10,801 nucleotides of DNA. Origin: JBGQJN01 sp964423175. GTDB taxonomy: Bacteria > Patescibacteriota > Minisyncoccia > 2-02-FULL-40-12 > IGHO2-01-FULL-4-A. Position numbers and translations under genes: made by a program. Below are positions 1 through 7,630 of this stretch, piece after piece. The stretch's first letter is position 1. Every line of letters starts with the position of its first letter. The notes under the pieces are model-generated. The model was given only the letters and a program-made list of their open reading frames with translations. It was not told where the DNA came from and made no database searches. Location: positions 1-10,801 of the forward strand of contig CAYRDM010000018.1 of the NCBI GenBank assembly GCA_964423175.1, in the 5' to 3' direction.

Positions 1-162
1 CGCCAGGATTGGTTTTCTGCCTCTGAAATTAGATCTATCAAGCTAATGGCTCGTGAGGCAAAACCAGCTTTCGCTTTGATCGATTCTTTGGATAAAACGA
101 GGCTAGAATTGGAGAGGCAGGTTGCAGCGACCTGGCAACCCGAAACTCACCTGGTTATGTAA
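1..162 (+). CDS. 3' end of an unidentified protein (partial, 53 codons visible)
   Basis: The frame is open from the first base of the window and stops with TAA at 160-162. The visible tail is 53 residues and ends in HLVM. It is a charged, probably helical segment containing WFSASEIRSIKLMAREAKP and, later, DKTRLELERQVAATW. I do not recognise a family. It has no cysteines, and no membrane segment is seen in this part. Support for it being a real gene end comes from the intrinsic terminator that begins 4 bases after the stop and from reasonable codon use. The gene converges on rpoC, whose stop lies 84 bases further right. The function cannot be given from this fragment, since the start and most of the protein lie outside the window. 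Confidence 0.65.
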   Translation, partial: RQDWFSASEIRSIKLMAREAKPAFALIDSLDKTRLELERQVAATWQPETHLVM

Positions 163-166
163 TTAG

Positions 167-186
167 CGACCCTACGGGTCGTTTTT
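167..186 (+). terminator. Intrinsic terminator of the partial left-edge gene
   Basis: A perfect 6-bp stem, CGACCC (167-172) with GGGTCG (176-181), has a 3-base TAC loop and is followed directly by five T (182-186). It begins 4 bases after the TAA of the left-edge gene, which is standard Rho-independent geometry. Confidence 0.75.
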
Positions 187-190
187 GTTT

Positions 191-224
191 ATTATAAATC
201 CCGCTTTTGAGCGGGATTTATAAT
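191..224. terminator. Near-symmetric hairpin terminating rpoBC (possibly bidirectional)
   Basis: A 15-bp perfect inverted repeat pairs 191-205 with 210-224 around a 4-base TTTG loop. The core is CCCGCT/AGCGGG and the outer part is AT-only. On the minus strand it starts 21 bases after the rpoC stop. The A-rich 5' arm and U-rich 3' arm (GGGATTTATAAT) serve in place of a separate U tract. Because it is symmetric it could also back up the plus-strand terminator at 167-186. Confidence 0.7.
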
Positions 225-245
225 TTAGAATATTTCGGATTGGAT

Positions 246-3200
246 CTATTCTTCGTTCGGAGAGTTGTTTATTTTGCCAACTCTTCTGTATCCAGTTCCG
301 GCTGGTATCAATCGGCCAATGATTACATTTTCTTTTAGACCACGCAGGGCATCTTCTTTGCCTGCCATAGAAGCATCGATTAAAACTCTAGCTGTTTCTT
401 GGAATGATGCAGCTGATAGGAAGCTTTCTGTTGATAGAGATACTTTGGTTATACCCAATAATAGCTGTTCGCATGTTGCTTGTTTACCTCCAGAATTTTT
501 AACATCTTCGTTGTTTTCTAAGAAGGTTCTCTTTTCTATGACATCACCAGGCAATAAGTCTGTGTTTCCTTGTTCCATGACTTTTACGCGGGAAAACATC
601 TGTCTTACTATAAGTTCAACGTGTTTGTCATTAATACCTTCACCAGTAGCAAAGTATATTCCCTGAACTTCTCTTATTACGTAACGTGCGACTTCAGCTA
701 TGCTTTTGGTTGTTTGATAAAGTTCTCTTAGGTCGATATGTCCGTCTGAAAGTTGTTGACCCATGGTAACTAAGTCGCCAGTTGCAACCGATGATGCCAC
801 GCCTGGCATTGTGACATATTCTCTCTCTTCTCCTTTGTCGGAGAGAATTTTGATCAAAGACTGATTGCCTTTTTCTTCGACATTAATAACTTTGCCGTCT
901 ACCTCAGAGATCAATGATTTAACAGCAGGCGGTCTAACTTCAAAAATTTCTTGGACTCTAGGTAGACCCATAGTAATGTCACCAACGCTGGCGACACCTC
1001 CAGTATGGAATGTTCTCATGGTTAGCTGGGTTCCAGGTTCACCGATAGCTTGGGCCGTAACGATACCGACGGCTTCGCCGATCTCTACTAACTTGTTTTT
1101 GGACAAGTCATGGCCATAGCAAATTCTGCAGATACCGTCTTTGGATTTACATGTAACCAAAGATCTTATTTTTACTGTTTTAGGATTTGCTTGGTCAATC
1201 AGAGGAGCGACTTCTCTTGTTACTAATTGATTTTTCTTAACGATGACATTGCCTTCCTGATCTTTGATTTCTTCTAAGACAACGCGGCCGGTTAATCTCT
1301 TGCCGATGCTTACGCCGCCTATCGTTTTGCCATCATCAGAGTGCATGATGTACCCTTCCTTGTCTTTACAGTCTTCGTCGTGAACAACTATATCTTGAGC
1401 AACATCAACCAAACGTCTGGTTAAGTAACCGGCTGTAGCTGTTCTCAACGCAGTGTCGACGAGACCTTTTCTAGCTCCGTGAGTAGAAATGAAATATTCC
1501 AAAACGTTTAATCCTTGTTTGAACGAGCTCTTAATCGGGAGCTCTATTAATTCTCCGTCAGGCTTAACCATAAGGCCTCTCATACCAGCTAGCTGGTTGA
1601 CAGTGCTCCAGTTACCTCGAGCGCGGGAATCAACCATCATAAACACAGCGTCTTCCTCACCAAACTGATTGCTGACCATTTTTTCTAGTTTTGATTTGGT
1701 AACTGTCCAAAGTTCTATGGCCTTTGATTTTCTTTCATATTCTGTGAGCAGACCCTGGTTATAGAGAAGCATATTCTCTTCTATGGTTTTTTCGGCGCCT
1801 TCCATTAGAGCTATTTTTTCTTTTGGAATTTTAAGATCGTCCATGCCCCAGGAAACACCAGAAAGGGTGGCATAGTGGAATCCATATGACTTAATAGTAT
1901 CCAGAAATTCTACAGCTCTGTCCTCGCCGTATTTGTGTAATATTTCCGCTTCAATGTTTCTCAAATCTGTTTGATTGAGGGTCTTGTTAATAAAAGGATA
2001 GTCTTCCGGCATTGCGCGGTTAAATAAGAGTCTGCCAATCGTGGTTTCTATTAGTCTTTCGGTGGAACCCTTAATTACTTTTGGCGGTTGGATTTTAATC
2101 TTTGTGCGTAGATCTATCGTCTTTTGTTCGTGTGCCAACATTGCTTCAGATTCTGATGAAAATATCTTGCCTTCTCCTGGTAAGCCCTTGCCGATACTTG
2201 TCATGTAGTAACATCCGAATGTGATGTCTCTGGTTGCAATTGCAACCGGCTCACCTGTTGCTGGCTTAAGTATTCCGTGGGTGGACAACATTAAATCCCT
2301 AGCTTCTTTTTGAGCGCCATCTGTCAAAGGTAAGTGAACGGCCATTTGGTCTCCATCGAAGTCGGCATTGAATGCTCTTGTCGGTAAAGCGGGGATTTTG
2401 ATGGCCTTACCTTCTATAAGAACAGGTTTGAAAGCCTGAACAGAGAGTCTGTGTAGAGTAGGAGCACGATTTAATAGAACTAATTTATCTTTTATCGCGA
2501 ATTCTAAGGCTTCCCAGACTTCTGGTACTTCTTGCTCTATTAAATGGTTGGCAGAGCGAATATTGTGAGCAAGGCCTTTTGATTTAAGGTAGTTGATAAT
2601 GAATGGTTTGAACAATTCCAAGGCCATGTATTTAGGAAGACCGCACTCGCCTAACTTTAAGTTAGGACCGATGACGATGACGCTTCTGCCAGAATAGTCT
2701 ACACGCTTACCAAGTAAGTTCTGTCTAAAACGTCCTTGTTTACCCTTCAACATGTCGGCCAATGATTTTAGAGCCCTCTTTTGTCCTGTTGAAGCAGCGA
2801 CGAGAGTTTGGCCACGGCGCATTGTATTGTCTATCAAAGCGTCTACGGCTTCTTGCAGCATTCTTTTTTCGTTCTTTGTTATAACCTCAGGAGCTTTAAG
2901 TTCCATAAGGTGCTTGAGACGGTTGTTTCTATTGATGACTCTTCTGTATAAGTCATTTAAGTCTGATGTGGCGTATCTGCCACCATCAAGCTGAACCATC
3001 GGTCTTAGAAGTGGAGGAATAATCGGAAGGATTTGGAGAATGGTCCATTCTGGGCGAATACCATTTATGAGCATTCTCTTTAATATTTTGAGTCTGCGCA
3101 AAACTCTTTTTTGTATAGCTGGATTGTCGGTTTCTTTTAAGTATGCCTCTCCTTTTTTTATTTCTTCTGCTAAATCCATTTCTTCAAGGAGTTTTCTAAC

Positions 3201-3833
3201 GGCTTCAGCACCAATGCCCGCTTCAAAAACCTCACCATATTTCAATGATAGGTCTCTGAATTCAAGTTCGGAAAGAATCTGATATTTTTTGAGGCTTTTT
3301 AGGTTGTTCTTTTCTTCTTCTCGGCGTTGTTTAATTCTTTCTTGTTCTGTTTCTTGCGGAGCACCTTTGATTAGCGATCTAAAACCTGATTCCATTTTTT
3401 TCATGGCCTCTGTTTTTAGATCATCATTTACCCTGGTAACAATGTATGCCGCAAAATAAACGACTCTTTCTAAGTCTGGCAAAGATACATCAAGGATCGT
3501 TGCGATTCTGGAAGGCATTCCTCTGAGGAACCAAATATGGGCAACAGGGCTGGCTAATTTGATGTGGCCCATGCGCTCGCGTCTAACTATGGACCTTGTT
3601 ACTTCAACACCGCATCTGTCGCAGACGATCCCTTTATAGCGTATTCTGCGATATTTACCGCAGTAACATTCCCAGTCTTTGGTCGGACCGAAGATAGACT
3701 CGGAAAATAGACCTTCTTTTTCCGGCTTCTGTGTTCGGTAATTGATTGTTTCTGGTTTTGTAACTTCGCCATAAGACCACTGAAGTATTTCTTCAGGAGA
3801 GGCGAGTCTTAGTTTTAGTGCTGAAAAGTCCAT
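246..3833 (-). CDS. rpoC: DNA-directed RNA polymerase subunit beta'
   Basis: This is the largest catalytic subunit of RNA polymerase and carries half of the active site. Landmarks in order are as follows. Zinc site 1 has C56, C58, C71 and C74. Then come the coiled-coil/rudder region and the VDYSGRSVIVIGPNL switch region (about 378-392). The catalytic loop NADFDGD lies at 489-495, with Mg-binding D491, D493 and D495. The bridge helix is in about 770-817 (GLNVLEYFISTHGARKG). Zinc site 2 has C822, C895, C902 and C905, and the trigger loop MRTFHTGG is at 939-946. The SI3 insertion of E. coli is absent between the trigger helices, so the 1195 aa length matches compact Firmicutes-like enzymes. The start is ATG at 3831-3833, 19 bases after the rpoB stop. 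No Shine-Dalgarno is visible in that gap (AAACTATCAAAAAAAT), so translation may depend on coupling or on an A-rich leader. The stop is TAG. All key residues are intact. Confidence 0.99.
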   Translation of the reverse strand: MDFSALKLRLASPEEILQWSYGEVTKPETINYRTQKPEKEGLFSESIFGPTKDWECYCGKYRRIRYKGIVCDRCGVEVTRSIVRRERMGHIKLASPVAHIWFLRGMPSRIATILDVSLPDLERVVYFAAYIVTRVNDDLKTEAMKKMESGFRSLIKGAPQETEQERIKQRREEEKNNLKSLKKYQILSELEFRDLSLKYGEVFEAGIGAEAVRKLLEEMDLAEEIKKGEAYLKETDNPAIQKRVLRRLKILKRMLINGIRPEWTILQILPIIPPLLRPMVQLDGGRYATSDLNDLYRRVINRNNRLKHLMELKAPEVITKNEKRMLQEAVDALIDNTMRRGQTLVAASTGQKRALKSLADMLKGKQGRFRQNLLGKRVDYSGRSVIVIGPNLKLGECGLPKYMALELFKPFIINYLKSKGLAHNIRSANHLIEQEVPEVWEALEFAIKDKLVLLNRAPTLHRLSVQAFKPVLIEGKAIKIPALPTRAFNADFDGDQMAVHLPLTDGAQKEARDLMLSTHGILKPATGEPVAIATRDITFGCYYMTSIGKGLPGEGKIFSSESEAMLAHEQKTIDLRTKIKIQPPKVIKGSTERLIETTIGRLLFNRAMPEDYPFINKTLNQTDLRNIEAEILHKYGEDRAVEFLDTIKSYGFHYATLSGVSWGMDDLKIPKEKIALMEGAEKTIEENMLLYNQGLLTEYERKSKAIELWTVTKSKLEKMVSNQFGEEDAVFMMVDSRARGNWSTVNQLAGMRGLMVKPDGELIELPIKSSFKQGLNVLEYFISTHGARKGLVDTALRTATAGYLTRRLVDVAQDIVVHDEDCKDKEGYIMHSDDGKTIGGVSIGKRLTGRVVLEEIKDQEGNVIVKKNQLVTREVAPLIDQANPKTVKIRSLVTCKSKDGICRICYGHDLSKNKLVEIGEAVGIVTAQAIGEPGTQLTMRTFHTGGVASVGDITMGLPRVQEIFEVRPPAVKSLISEVDGKVINVEEKGNQSLIKILSDKGEEREYVTMPGVASSVATGDLVTMGQQLSDGHIDLRELYQTTKSIAEVARYVIREVQGIYFATGEGINDKHVELIVRQMFSRVKVMEQGNTDLLPGDVIEKRTFLENNEDVKNSGGKQATCEQLLLGITKVSLSTESFLSAASFQETARVLIDASMAGKEDALRGLKENVIIGRLIPAGTGYRRVGKINNSPNEE

Positions 3834-3852
3834 ATTTTTTTGATAGTTTAAT

Positions 3853-6800
3853 TTATATTTCTTTTAATTCTATATTTAGACCCAATCCTTTTATTTCAGA
3901 AAGCAAAACCTTAAACGATTCCGGTAGGTGAGGAGCTTTTATTTCCTCGCCCTCAACAATTGATTCATAAGTTTTGGCTCTACCCTGAACATCGTCTGAT
4001 TTGATCGTTAACATTTCTTGAAGAGTCTGAGTTGCTCCGTAACCTTCCAAAGCCCAGACTTCCATTTCTCCAAATCTTTGACCTCCGAATTGAGCTTTAC
4101 CGCCGAGAGGTTGCTGGGTAATAAGTGAGTACGGACCGATAGAGCGCATGTGGATCTTGTCTTCAACCATGTGCATTAATTTCATGAAATAGATAACACC
4201 GACTGTGGTTTTTTGATGGAACTGTTCGCCTGTTCTGCCGTCGAATACATAGATCTTGCCGTCTTCTGGTAGGCCGGCTTCTCTGAGCTCATCCTTGATC
4301 ATTTGCTCTGAAGCTCCACCCATGGCAGGAACAGCTACTTTGCGGCCGAGCTTTGCAGCGGCCCAACCTAGATGTGTTTCTAGAACCTGACCGATGTTCA
4401 TACGGGAAATGATACCTAGAGGAGACAGGATCATGTCCACTGGCTTTCCATCTGGCAAATATGGCATGTCTTCTTCGGGTAGAATTGTAGATATGACACC
4501 CTTGTTTCCGTGTCTTCCCGCCAGCTTGTCTCCAACTTGAACTTTTCTCATTTGAGCCACAGAGACTTGAATTGTCTTTATAACACCGGCCGGTAGTTTG
4601 TCTCCCTGATCTCTTGAGAAAACCCTGACACCTACAACACGGCCAATTTTTCCGTAGTCTAATGTAAGAGATGTATCTTTTACGTCTTGAGATTTCTCTC
4701 CGAATATTGCTCTGAGTAATCTTTCCTCGGCTGTTAGGTCGCTCTCACCTTTTGGTGAAATTTTACCAACTAAAATATCTTGTGATCTAACCTCAGCACC
4801 GATTCTAACAACTCCGTCTGGATCCAAGTTCTTTAGTTTTTCTTCCGAACGGTTTGGGATATCGTAAGTTGTGATTTCTGGTCCAAGTTTGGTTTCGCGG
4901 ACATCTATAGAATAATCTTCTATGTGTATGGAAGTGAATAAATCTTCTTTAACTAATTTTTCAGATAGTACAACGGCATCTTCGAAGTTGGCTCCTTCAA
5001 ATGACATGAATGCAACCACGAGGTTTCTTCCCAAAGCAAGTTCTCCGTTTTTCGTTGCAGGTCCATCCGCCAGCACATCGCCCTTTTTTATTTTTTGACC
5101 CAAAACAACCGTCGGTCTTTGGTTTATGGCCGTAAAGCTGTTTGATTTATTAAATTTGAGAAGATCAAATTTTATTTTTTCGCCCTTGGCTGTTTCTAAA
5201 ACGATCTTTGAACCGTCTACTTCTTTTATTGTTCCTGATTCCGTTGCGATTACCATCATGCCCGAATCTCTGGCAACTTTGCCTTCTAATCCTGTTCCGA
5301 CGGTAGGTTCTTCAGGGGATATTATAGGAACTGCCTGTCTTTGCATGTTCGATCCCATGAGCGCTCTATTGGCGTCGTCATTTTCAAGGAATGGAATAAG
5401 AGACGTACCAACTGAGAACGGTTGTTTCGGGGAGACGTCTATATAGTCTATTTTATCTGGTGTTACTAGGTCAGGTTCGCTTTTAACTCTGGCCAATACT
5501 TTTTCTTCAGTAAATTTGCCGTGTGAATCAATCTTCGCACCAGCATGTGAAATTATGTATCTTTCTTCTTCGGTGGCGTCTAGATAATCTATTTGGTCTG
5601 TAACCTTGCCGTTAGTTACTTTTCTGTAAGGAGAGAGAATGAATCCAAGAGGGGAAACCTTTGAGTGCAAAGCAAGATGACCAACCAAACCGATGTTTGG
5701 ACCTTCAGGTGTCTGAATAGGGCAGATTCTGCCATAGTGTGATGGGTGGACGTCTCTGACTTCAAAGCTTGCTCTTTCTCTTGTAAGACCTCCAGGTCCA
5801 AGTGCAGATAACCTGCGTTTGTGTTCCAACTCGGCCAAGGGATTTACTTGGTCCATGAATTGAGATAACTGTCCTGAAGAGAAAAATTCTTTTACAGAAG
5901 CGACGAAAGGTCTGGAATTAATAAGTTGTCCAGGGATAATAGTATTGATATCAAGAGTACTCATTCTATCTTTGATTATTCTTTCTATTCTAGAAAACGA
6001 AAGTCTGAGCTTGTCTTGTAGTAGCTCTCCCAATGTTTTCACTCTTCTGTTGCCCAAGTGGTCAATATTATCCGGTTGTGCAGAAGGATCATTATTTAAT
6101 TTTATTATTTCCCTCATAACATCGATTACGTCTTCGACTTTGAGGGTCCTGTTCTTCTCATCTAAAGGATAATCTTTCTGAAACCTTTGGTTCATTCTGT
6201 ATCTTCCAACGCGGGAGAGGTCATATCTTGAGAAATTGAAAAACATGTTGTTGATCATTTGGCGTGCGTTATCAACCGTTGCCGGGTCTCCTGGTCTTAT
6301 ACGCTTGTACATTTCTATTAATCCTTCTTCTTGATTTGAGGCGGCGTCTGCAACAATAGTGGAAATGATGTATTTCATTTCCGGATCAGTATCTATGTCT
6401 TCAAAAATCTTTTTGATTTCTTCGTCCTTGCTGATACCAAAAGCACGCAGCACTGTTGTTGCTGGGATTTTTCTCTTCCTATCAATCCTTACGCTTATTG
6501 CACCGCTAGTTTCTGTTTCAAATTCTAGCCAGGCACCTCTCGAAGGAATTATTTTAGCACCAAAAAACCGTTTAAAACGGCTTGATCTAGATAATGAGAA
6601 AAAGGCGCCAGGGCTTCTAATAAGCTGTGAGATAACAACTCTTTCAACACCATTAATTACAAATGTTCCGCGAGGAGTTATAACTGGAAAATCAGCAAGA
6701 TAAATCTCTTGTTCATCGGTTTTGCCGGTTCTCTTATTCTTTAAAGATATTTTTACACGAAGAGGCGCTTCAAAGGTTATATTTTTTTCTCTGGCGACTC

Positions 6801-7005
6801 TTTCGCTGAACTTTGGTTCTTCTAACTTAAAATCTAGAAATCTTACTTCTAGTTCTTTACCGGTCCAGTCTTCTATAGGAGAGATGTCGTTGAGGAGTTC
6901 TTTTAGACCTACGTCCAAGAACCATTGATAAGAATCAAGTTGCACTTGGACAAGGTTTGGTGCTTCAAATGTATCCGCAGCGTATTTGGATAAAATTTTA
7001 CGCAA
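3853..7005 (-). CDS. rpoB: DNA-directed RNA polymerase subunit beta
   Basis: This is the second-largest RNA polymerase subunit and partners RpoC. Landmarks are the N-terminal PNLVQVQLDSYQWFL (16-30), PRGTFVINGVERVVISQLIRSPG (111-133), and the rifampicin-pocket segment (about 378-403) followed by GPGGLTRERASFEVRDVHP. Next are QTPEGPNIGL (431-440), the GANFEDAVVLSE loop (671-682), and GDKLAGRHGNKGVIS (825-839), whose K827 and K835 match the active-site lysines of E. coli (K1065, K1073). The C-terminal part contains GGKAQFGGQRFGEMEVWALEGYGA. At 1050 aa it is well below B. subtilis (about 1190) and E. coli (1342), because lineage-specific insertions are lacking. The chosen start is a TTG at 7003-7005. 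No in-frame ATG or GTG exists upstream before the TGA at 7054-7056, only CTG codons, and the conserved N-terminus begins just downstream. No Shine-Dalgarno is seen. rpoC follows after 19 bp, so the two are surely co-transcribed. Confidence 0.98.
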   Translation of the reverse strand: MRKILSKYAADTFEAPNLVQVQLDSYQWFLDVGLKELLNDISPIEDWTGKELEVRFLDFKLEEPKFSERVAREKNITFEAPLRVKISLKNKRTGKTDEQEIYLADFPVITPRGTFVINGVERVVISQLIRSPGAFFSLSRSSRFKRFFGAKIIPSRGAWLEFETETSGAISVRIDRKRKIPATTVLRAFGISKDEEIKKIFEDIDTDPEMKYIISTIVADAASNQEEGLIEMYKRIRPGDPATVDNARQMINNMFFNFSRYDLSRVGRYRMNQRFQKDYPLDEKNRTLKVEDVIDVMREIIKLNNDPSAQPDNIDHLGNRRVKTLGELLQDKLRLSFSRIERIIKDRMSTLDINTIIPGQLINSRPFVASVKEFFSSGQLSQFMDQVNPLAELEHKRRLSALGPGGLTRERASFEVRDVHPSHYGRICPIQTPEGPNIGLVGHLALHSKVSPLGFILSPYRKVTNGKVTDQIDYLDATEEERYIISHAGAKIDSHGKFTEEKVLARVKSEPDLVTPDKIDYIDVSPKQPFSVGTSLIPFLENDDANRALMGSNMQRQAVPIISPEEPTVGTGLEGKVARDSGMMVIATESGTIKEVDGSKIVLETAKGEKIKFDLLKFNKSNSFTAINQRPTVVLGQKIKKGDVLADGPATKNGELALGRNLVVAFMSFEGANFEDAVVLSEKLVKEDLFTSIHIEDYSIDVRETKLGPEITTYDIPNRSEEKLKNLDPDGVVRIGAEVRSQDILVGKISPKGESDLTAEERLLRAIFGEKSQDVKDTSLTLDYGKIGRVVGVRVFSRDQGDKLPAGVIKTIQVSVAQMRKVQVGDKLAGRHGNKGVISTILPEEDMPYLPDGKPVDMILSPLGIISRMNIGQVLETHLGWAAAKLGRKVAVPAMGGASEQMIKDELREAGLPEDGKIYVFDGRTGEQFHQKTTVGVIYFMKLMHMVEDKIHMRSIGPYSLITQQPLGGKAQFGGQRFGEMEVWALEGYGATQTLQEMLTIKSDDVQGRAKTYESIVEGEEIKAPHLPESFKVLLSEIKGLGLNIELKEI

Positions 7006-7056
7006 GACGTTTTCGAGTCTATAATGATATGAATGTAGCAGACCCTGCTTCAGTCA

Positions 7057-7072
7057 AATCTATTAGTAGATT
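7057..7072. repeat. Small palindrome near the predicted rpoB transcription start
   Basis: A perfect 6-bp inverted repeat, AATCTA (7057-7062) and TAGATT (7067-7072), has a 4-base spacer. It sits at or just downstream of the transcription start expected from the -10 box at 7076-7081, so it could be an operator half-site pair or a 5'-end RNA hairpin. A second, 5-bp hairpin (AGCAG/CTGCT, 7037-7049) follows in the leader. Function is unknown. Confidence 0.3.
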
Positions 7073-7075
7073 CAA

Positions 7076-7105
7076 ATTATGTCGCAAGCGAAACGTGGGG
7101 GACAA
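7076..7105 (-). promoter_or_regulatory. Candidate promoter of rpoBC
   Basis: Reading the minus strand, a -35-like TTGTCC (7100-7105) is followed by an 18-base spacer and a -10-like CATAAT (7076-7081; five of six consensus positions). It would give a leader of roughly 60-65 bases before the TTG start of rpoB. The -35 is only four of six, and transcription reading in from the TsaB-like gene is possible, so this is a moderate call from sequence only. Confidence 0.4.
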
Positions 7106-7137
7106 AAAACACCCGCCCCTGACTTTATGGGGTAAAC

Positions 7138-7168
7138 AAAAAAAATAATCTCCTTAATTTTTCGAGAT
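7138..7168 (-). terminator. Weak terminator or attenuator between the TsaB-like gene and rpoB
   Basis: On the minus strand, ATCTC (7164-7168) can pair with GAGAT (7148-7152) across an 11-base loop, followed by TA and a run of eight T (7138-7145). The stem is only 5 bp and the loop is large, so it would be a weak terminator. The T-run is the longest seen in this intergenic region. The loop also contains an AAGGAG-like sequence that has no start codon at a useful distance. Confidence 0.3.
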
Positions 7169-7201
7169 GTCAGTTTCCACCCTTAGAGTTACAAGACAGC
7201 C

Positions 7202-7229
7202 GTTAATTATTTCAAATTCTTTAATTAAC
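7202..7229. repeat. AT-rich inverted repeat at the end of the TsaB-like gene
   Basis: GTTAATTA (7202-7209) and TAATTAAC (7222-7229) form an exact 8-bp inverted repeat with a 12-base spacer, overlapping the stop codon of the TsaB-like ORF. There is no U tract next to it, so it is more likely a weak mRNA 3'-end hairpin than a full terminator. Confidence 0.35.
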
Positions 7230-7485
7230 TGCTAACTTTTAACCCCTCTATGATGGCCTGGGCTATTTTATAGGAAGTACTCTCTTTTCCAATGTTTCCT
7301 ACTATTTTATAGCCTTTTAAGAGATTAAAGTCAATATTATTCCTTTTTAAAAGCCTGTCAATATTAGTTATCAACACTTCACTAAGATTATGATAGTATT
7401 TTGTCGTTTCAATGTCAATAGTCTTCTTGTTTTTAAGAAGTTTAACCTGAAGGTCTGAATTTTTGAACTCAATTTCTAGGTCCAT
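7225..7485 (-). CDS. Short TsaB-like protein, N-terminal half only (86 aa)
   Basis: The 86-residue product resembles the first half of TsaB, the dimerising partner of TsaD in making the t6A base of tRNA. The family pattern is an opening beta hairpin, then a helix shaped like 'NLSExLxxxIDxLLK' (here 33-48), then a strand and a helix around the PGSFTGLR loop. Here the strand-loop-helix reads YKIVGNIGKESTSYKIAQAIIEGLK (about 59-83). The position and spacing fit, but the glycine-rich loop is degenerate and the early Asp-Thr motif is missing. The protein ends just where TsaB would continue into its second lobe (usual length about 200-230 aa). It could be a minimal TsaB, a diverged half-protein, or a decaying gene. 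The frame is intact. The start is ATG at 7483-7485 with no evident Shine-Dalgarno. It lies upstream of rpoB on the same strand, separated by 219 bp. The family assignment comes from motif reading only. Confidence 0.6.
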   Translation of the reverse strand: MDLEIEFKNSDLQVKLLKNKKTIDIETTKYYHNLSEVLITNIDRLLKRNNIDFNLLKGYKIVGNIGKESTSYKIAQAIIEGLKVSS

Positions 7486-7502
7486 CTAAAAATCAATTAT
7501 TT

Positions 7503-7532
7503 AGTATAAAAGCTAGCACAATTTTCAAAAAA
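7503..7532 (-). promoter_or_regulatory. Candidate promoter of the TsaB-like gene
   Basis: On the minus strand a TATACT -10 box (7503-7508) lies about 17 bases before the ATG, implying a very short leader. The upstream stretch is AT-rich, with T-tracts and a TTGAAA that lies too close (14 bases) to be an ideal -35; at 17 bases the hexamer is TTTTTG. The -10 is good and the -35 is poor. Confidence 0.35.
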
Positions 7533-7562
7533 ACAAAAATATTTTTAAATTTTGTATATTCC

Positions 7563-7591
7563 TTGACCGCAGATGTTTTGAGGCATATCAT
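7563..7591 (+). promoter_or_regulatory. Promoter of the secreted metalloprotease gene
   Basis: TTGACC (7563-7568) and TATCAT (7586-7591) are separated by exactly 17 bases, each five of six to the sigma-70-type consensus. Transcription would start around 7597-7599, leaving a leader of about 32 bases that carries the ribosome binding site. This is the best-formed promoter in the window. Confidence 0.65.
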
Positions 7592-7601
7592 CCTGGCAGA
7601 A

Positions 7602-7612
7602 CCTTAATAAGG
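7602..7612. repeat. 11-base palindrome in the protease leader
   Basis: CCTTAATAAGG is a perfect palindrome around its central A. It lies between the predicted transcription start and the Shine-Dalgarno of the metalloprotease gene. It may be an operator-sized site, but it is short enough to be chance. Confidence 0.25.
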
Positions 7613-7615
7613 ATT

Positions 7616-7621
7616 AAGGAG
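7616..7621 (+). promoter_or_regulatory. Strong Shine-Dalgarno of the metalloprotease gene
   Basis: AAGGAG lies 9 bases before the ATG at 7631. It fixes the start of this gene and places a hydrophobic signal peptide at the N-terminus. rpoB, rpoC and ftsK in this window have no comparable site. Confidence 0.8.
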
Positions 7622-7630
7622 TATCTCGAT

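Noticed and set aside
246..3833. Alternative genetic code (TGA read as glycine, as in Gracilibacteria)
   Set aside because: The conserved glycines of RpoC, RpoB and FtsK are encoded by GGN codons, and full-length frames exist without reading through TGA.
5616..5801. Minus-strand 61-codon frame inside rpoB
   Set aside because: It is an out-of-frame reading of conserved rpoB sequence on the same strand and resembles no protein.
265..6928. Several open plus-strand frames of 60-130 codons opposite rpoC and rpoB
   Set aside because: They lie antisense to two certain genes. Their residues read as low-complexity Ser/Leu/Phe-rich products of the complementary strand, with no motifs and no terminators of their own.
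6957..7148. Plus-strand 63-codon frame spanning the rpoB start and leader
   Set aside because: It covers the antisense of the rpoB N-terminus and of the leader hairpins. It has no Shine-Dalgarno and reads as an arbitrary basic peptide.
7006..7224. A known riboswitch or a tRNA in the rpoB leader
   Set aside because: No cloverleaf, T-loop (GTTCRA) signature or recognisable riboswitch core could be read. Only short hairpins and homopolymer tracts are visible.
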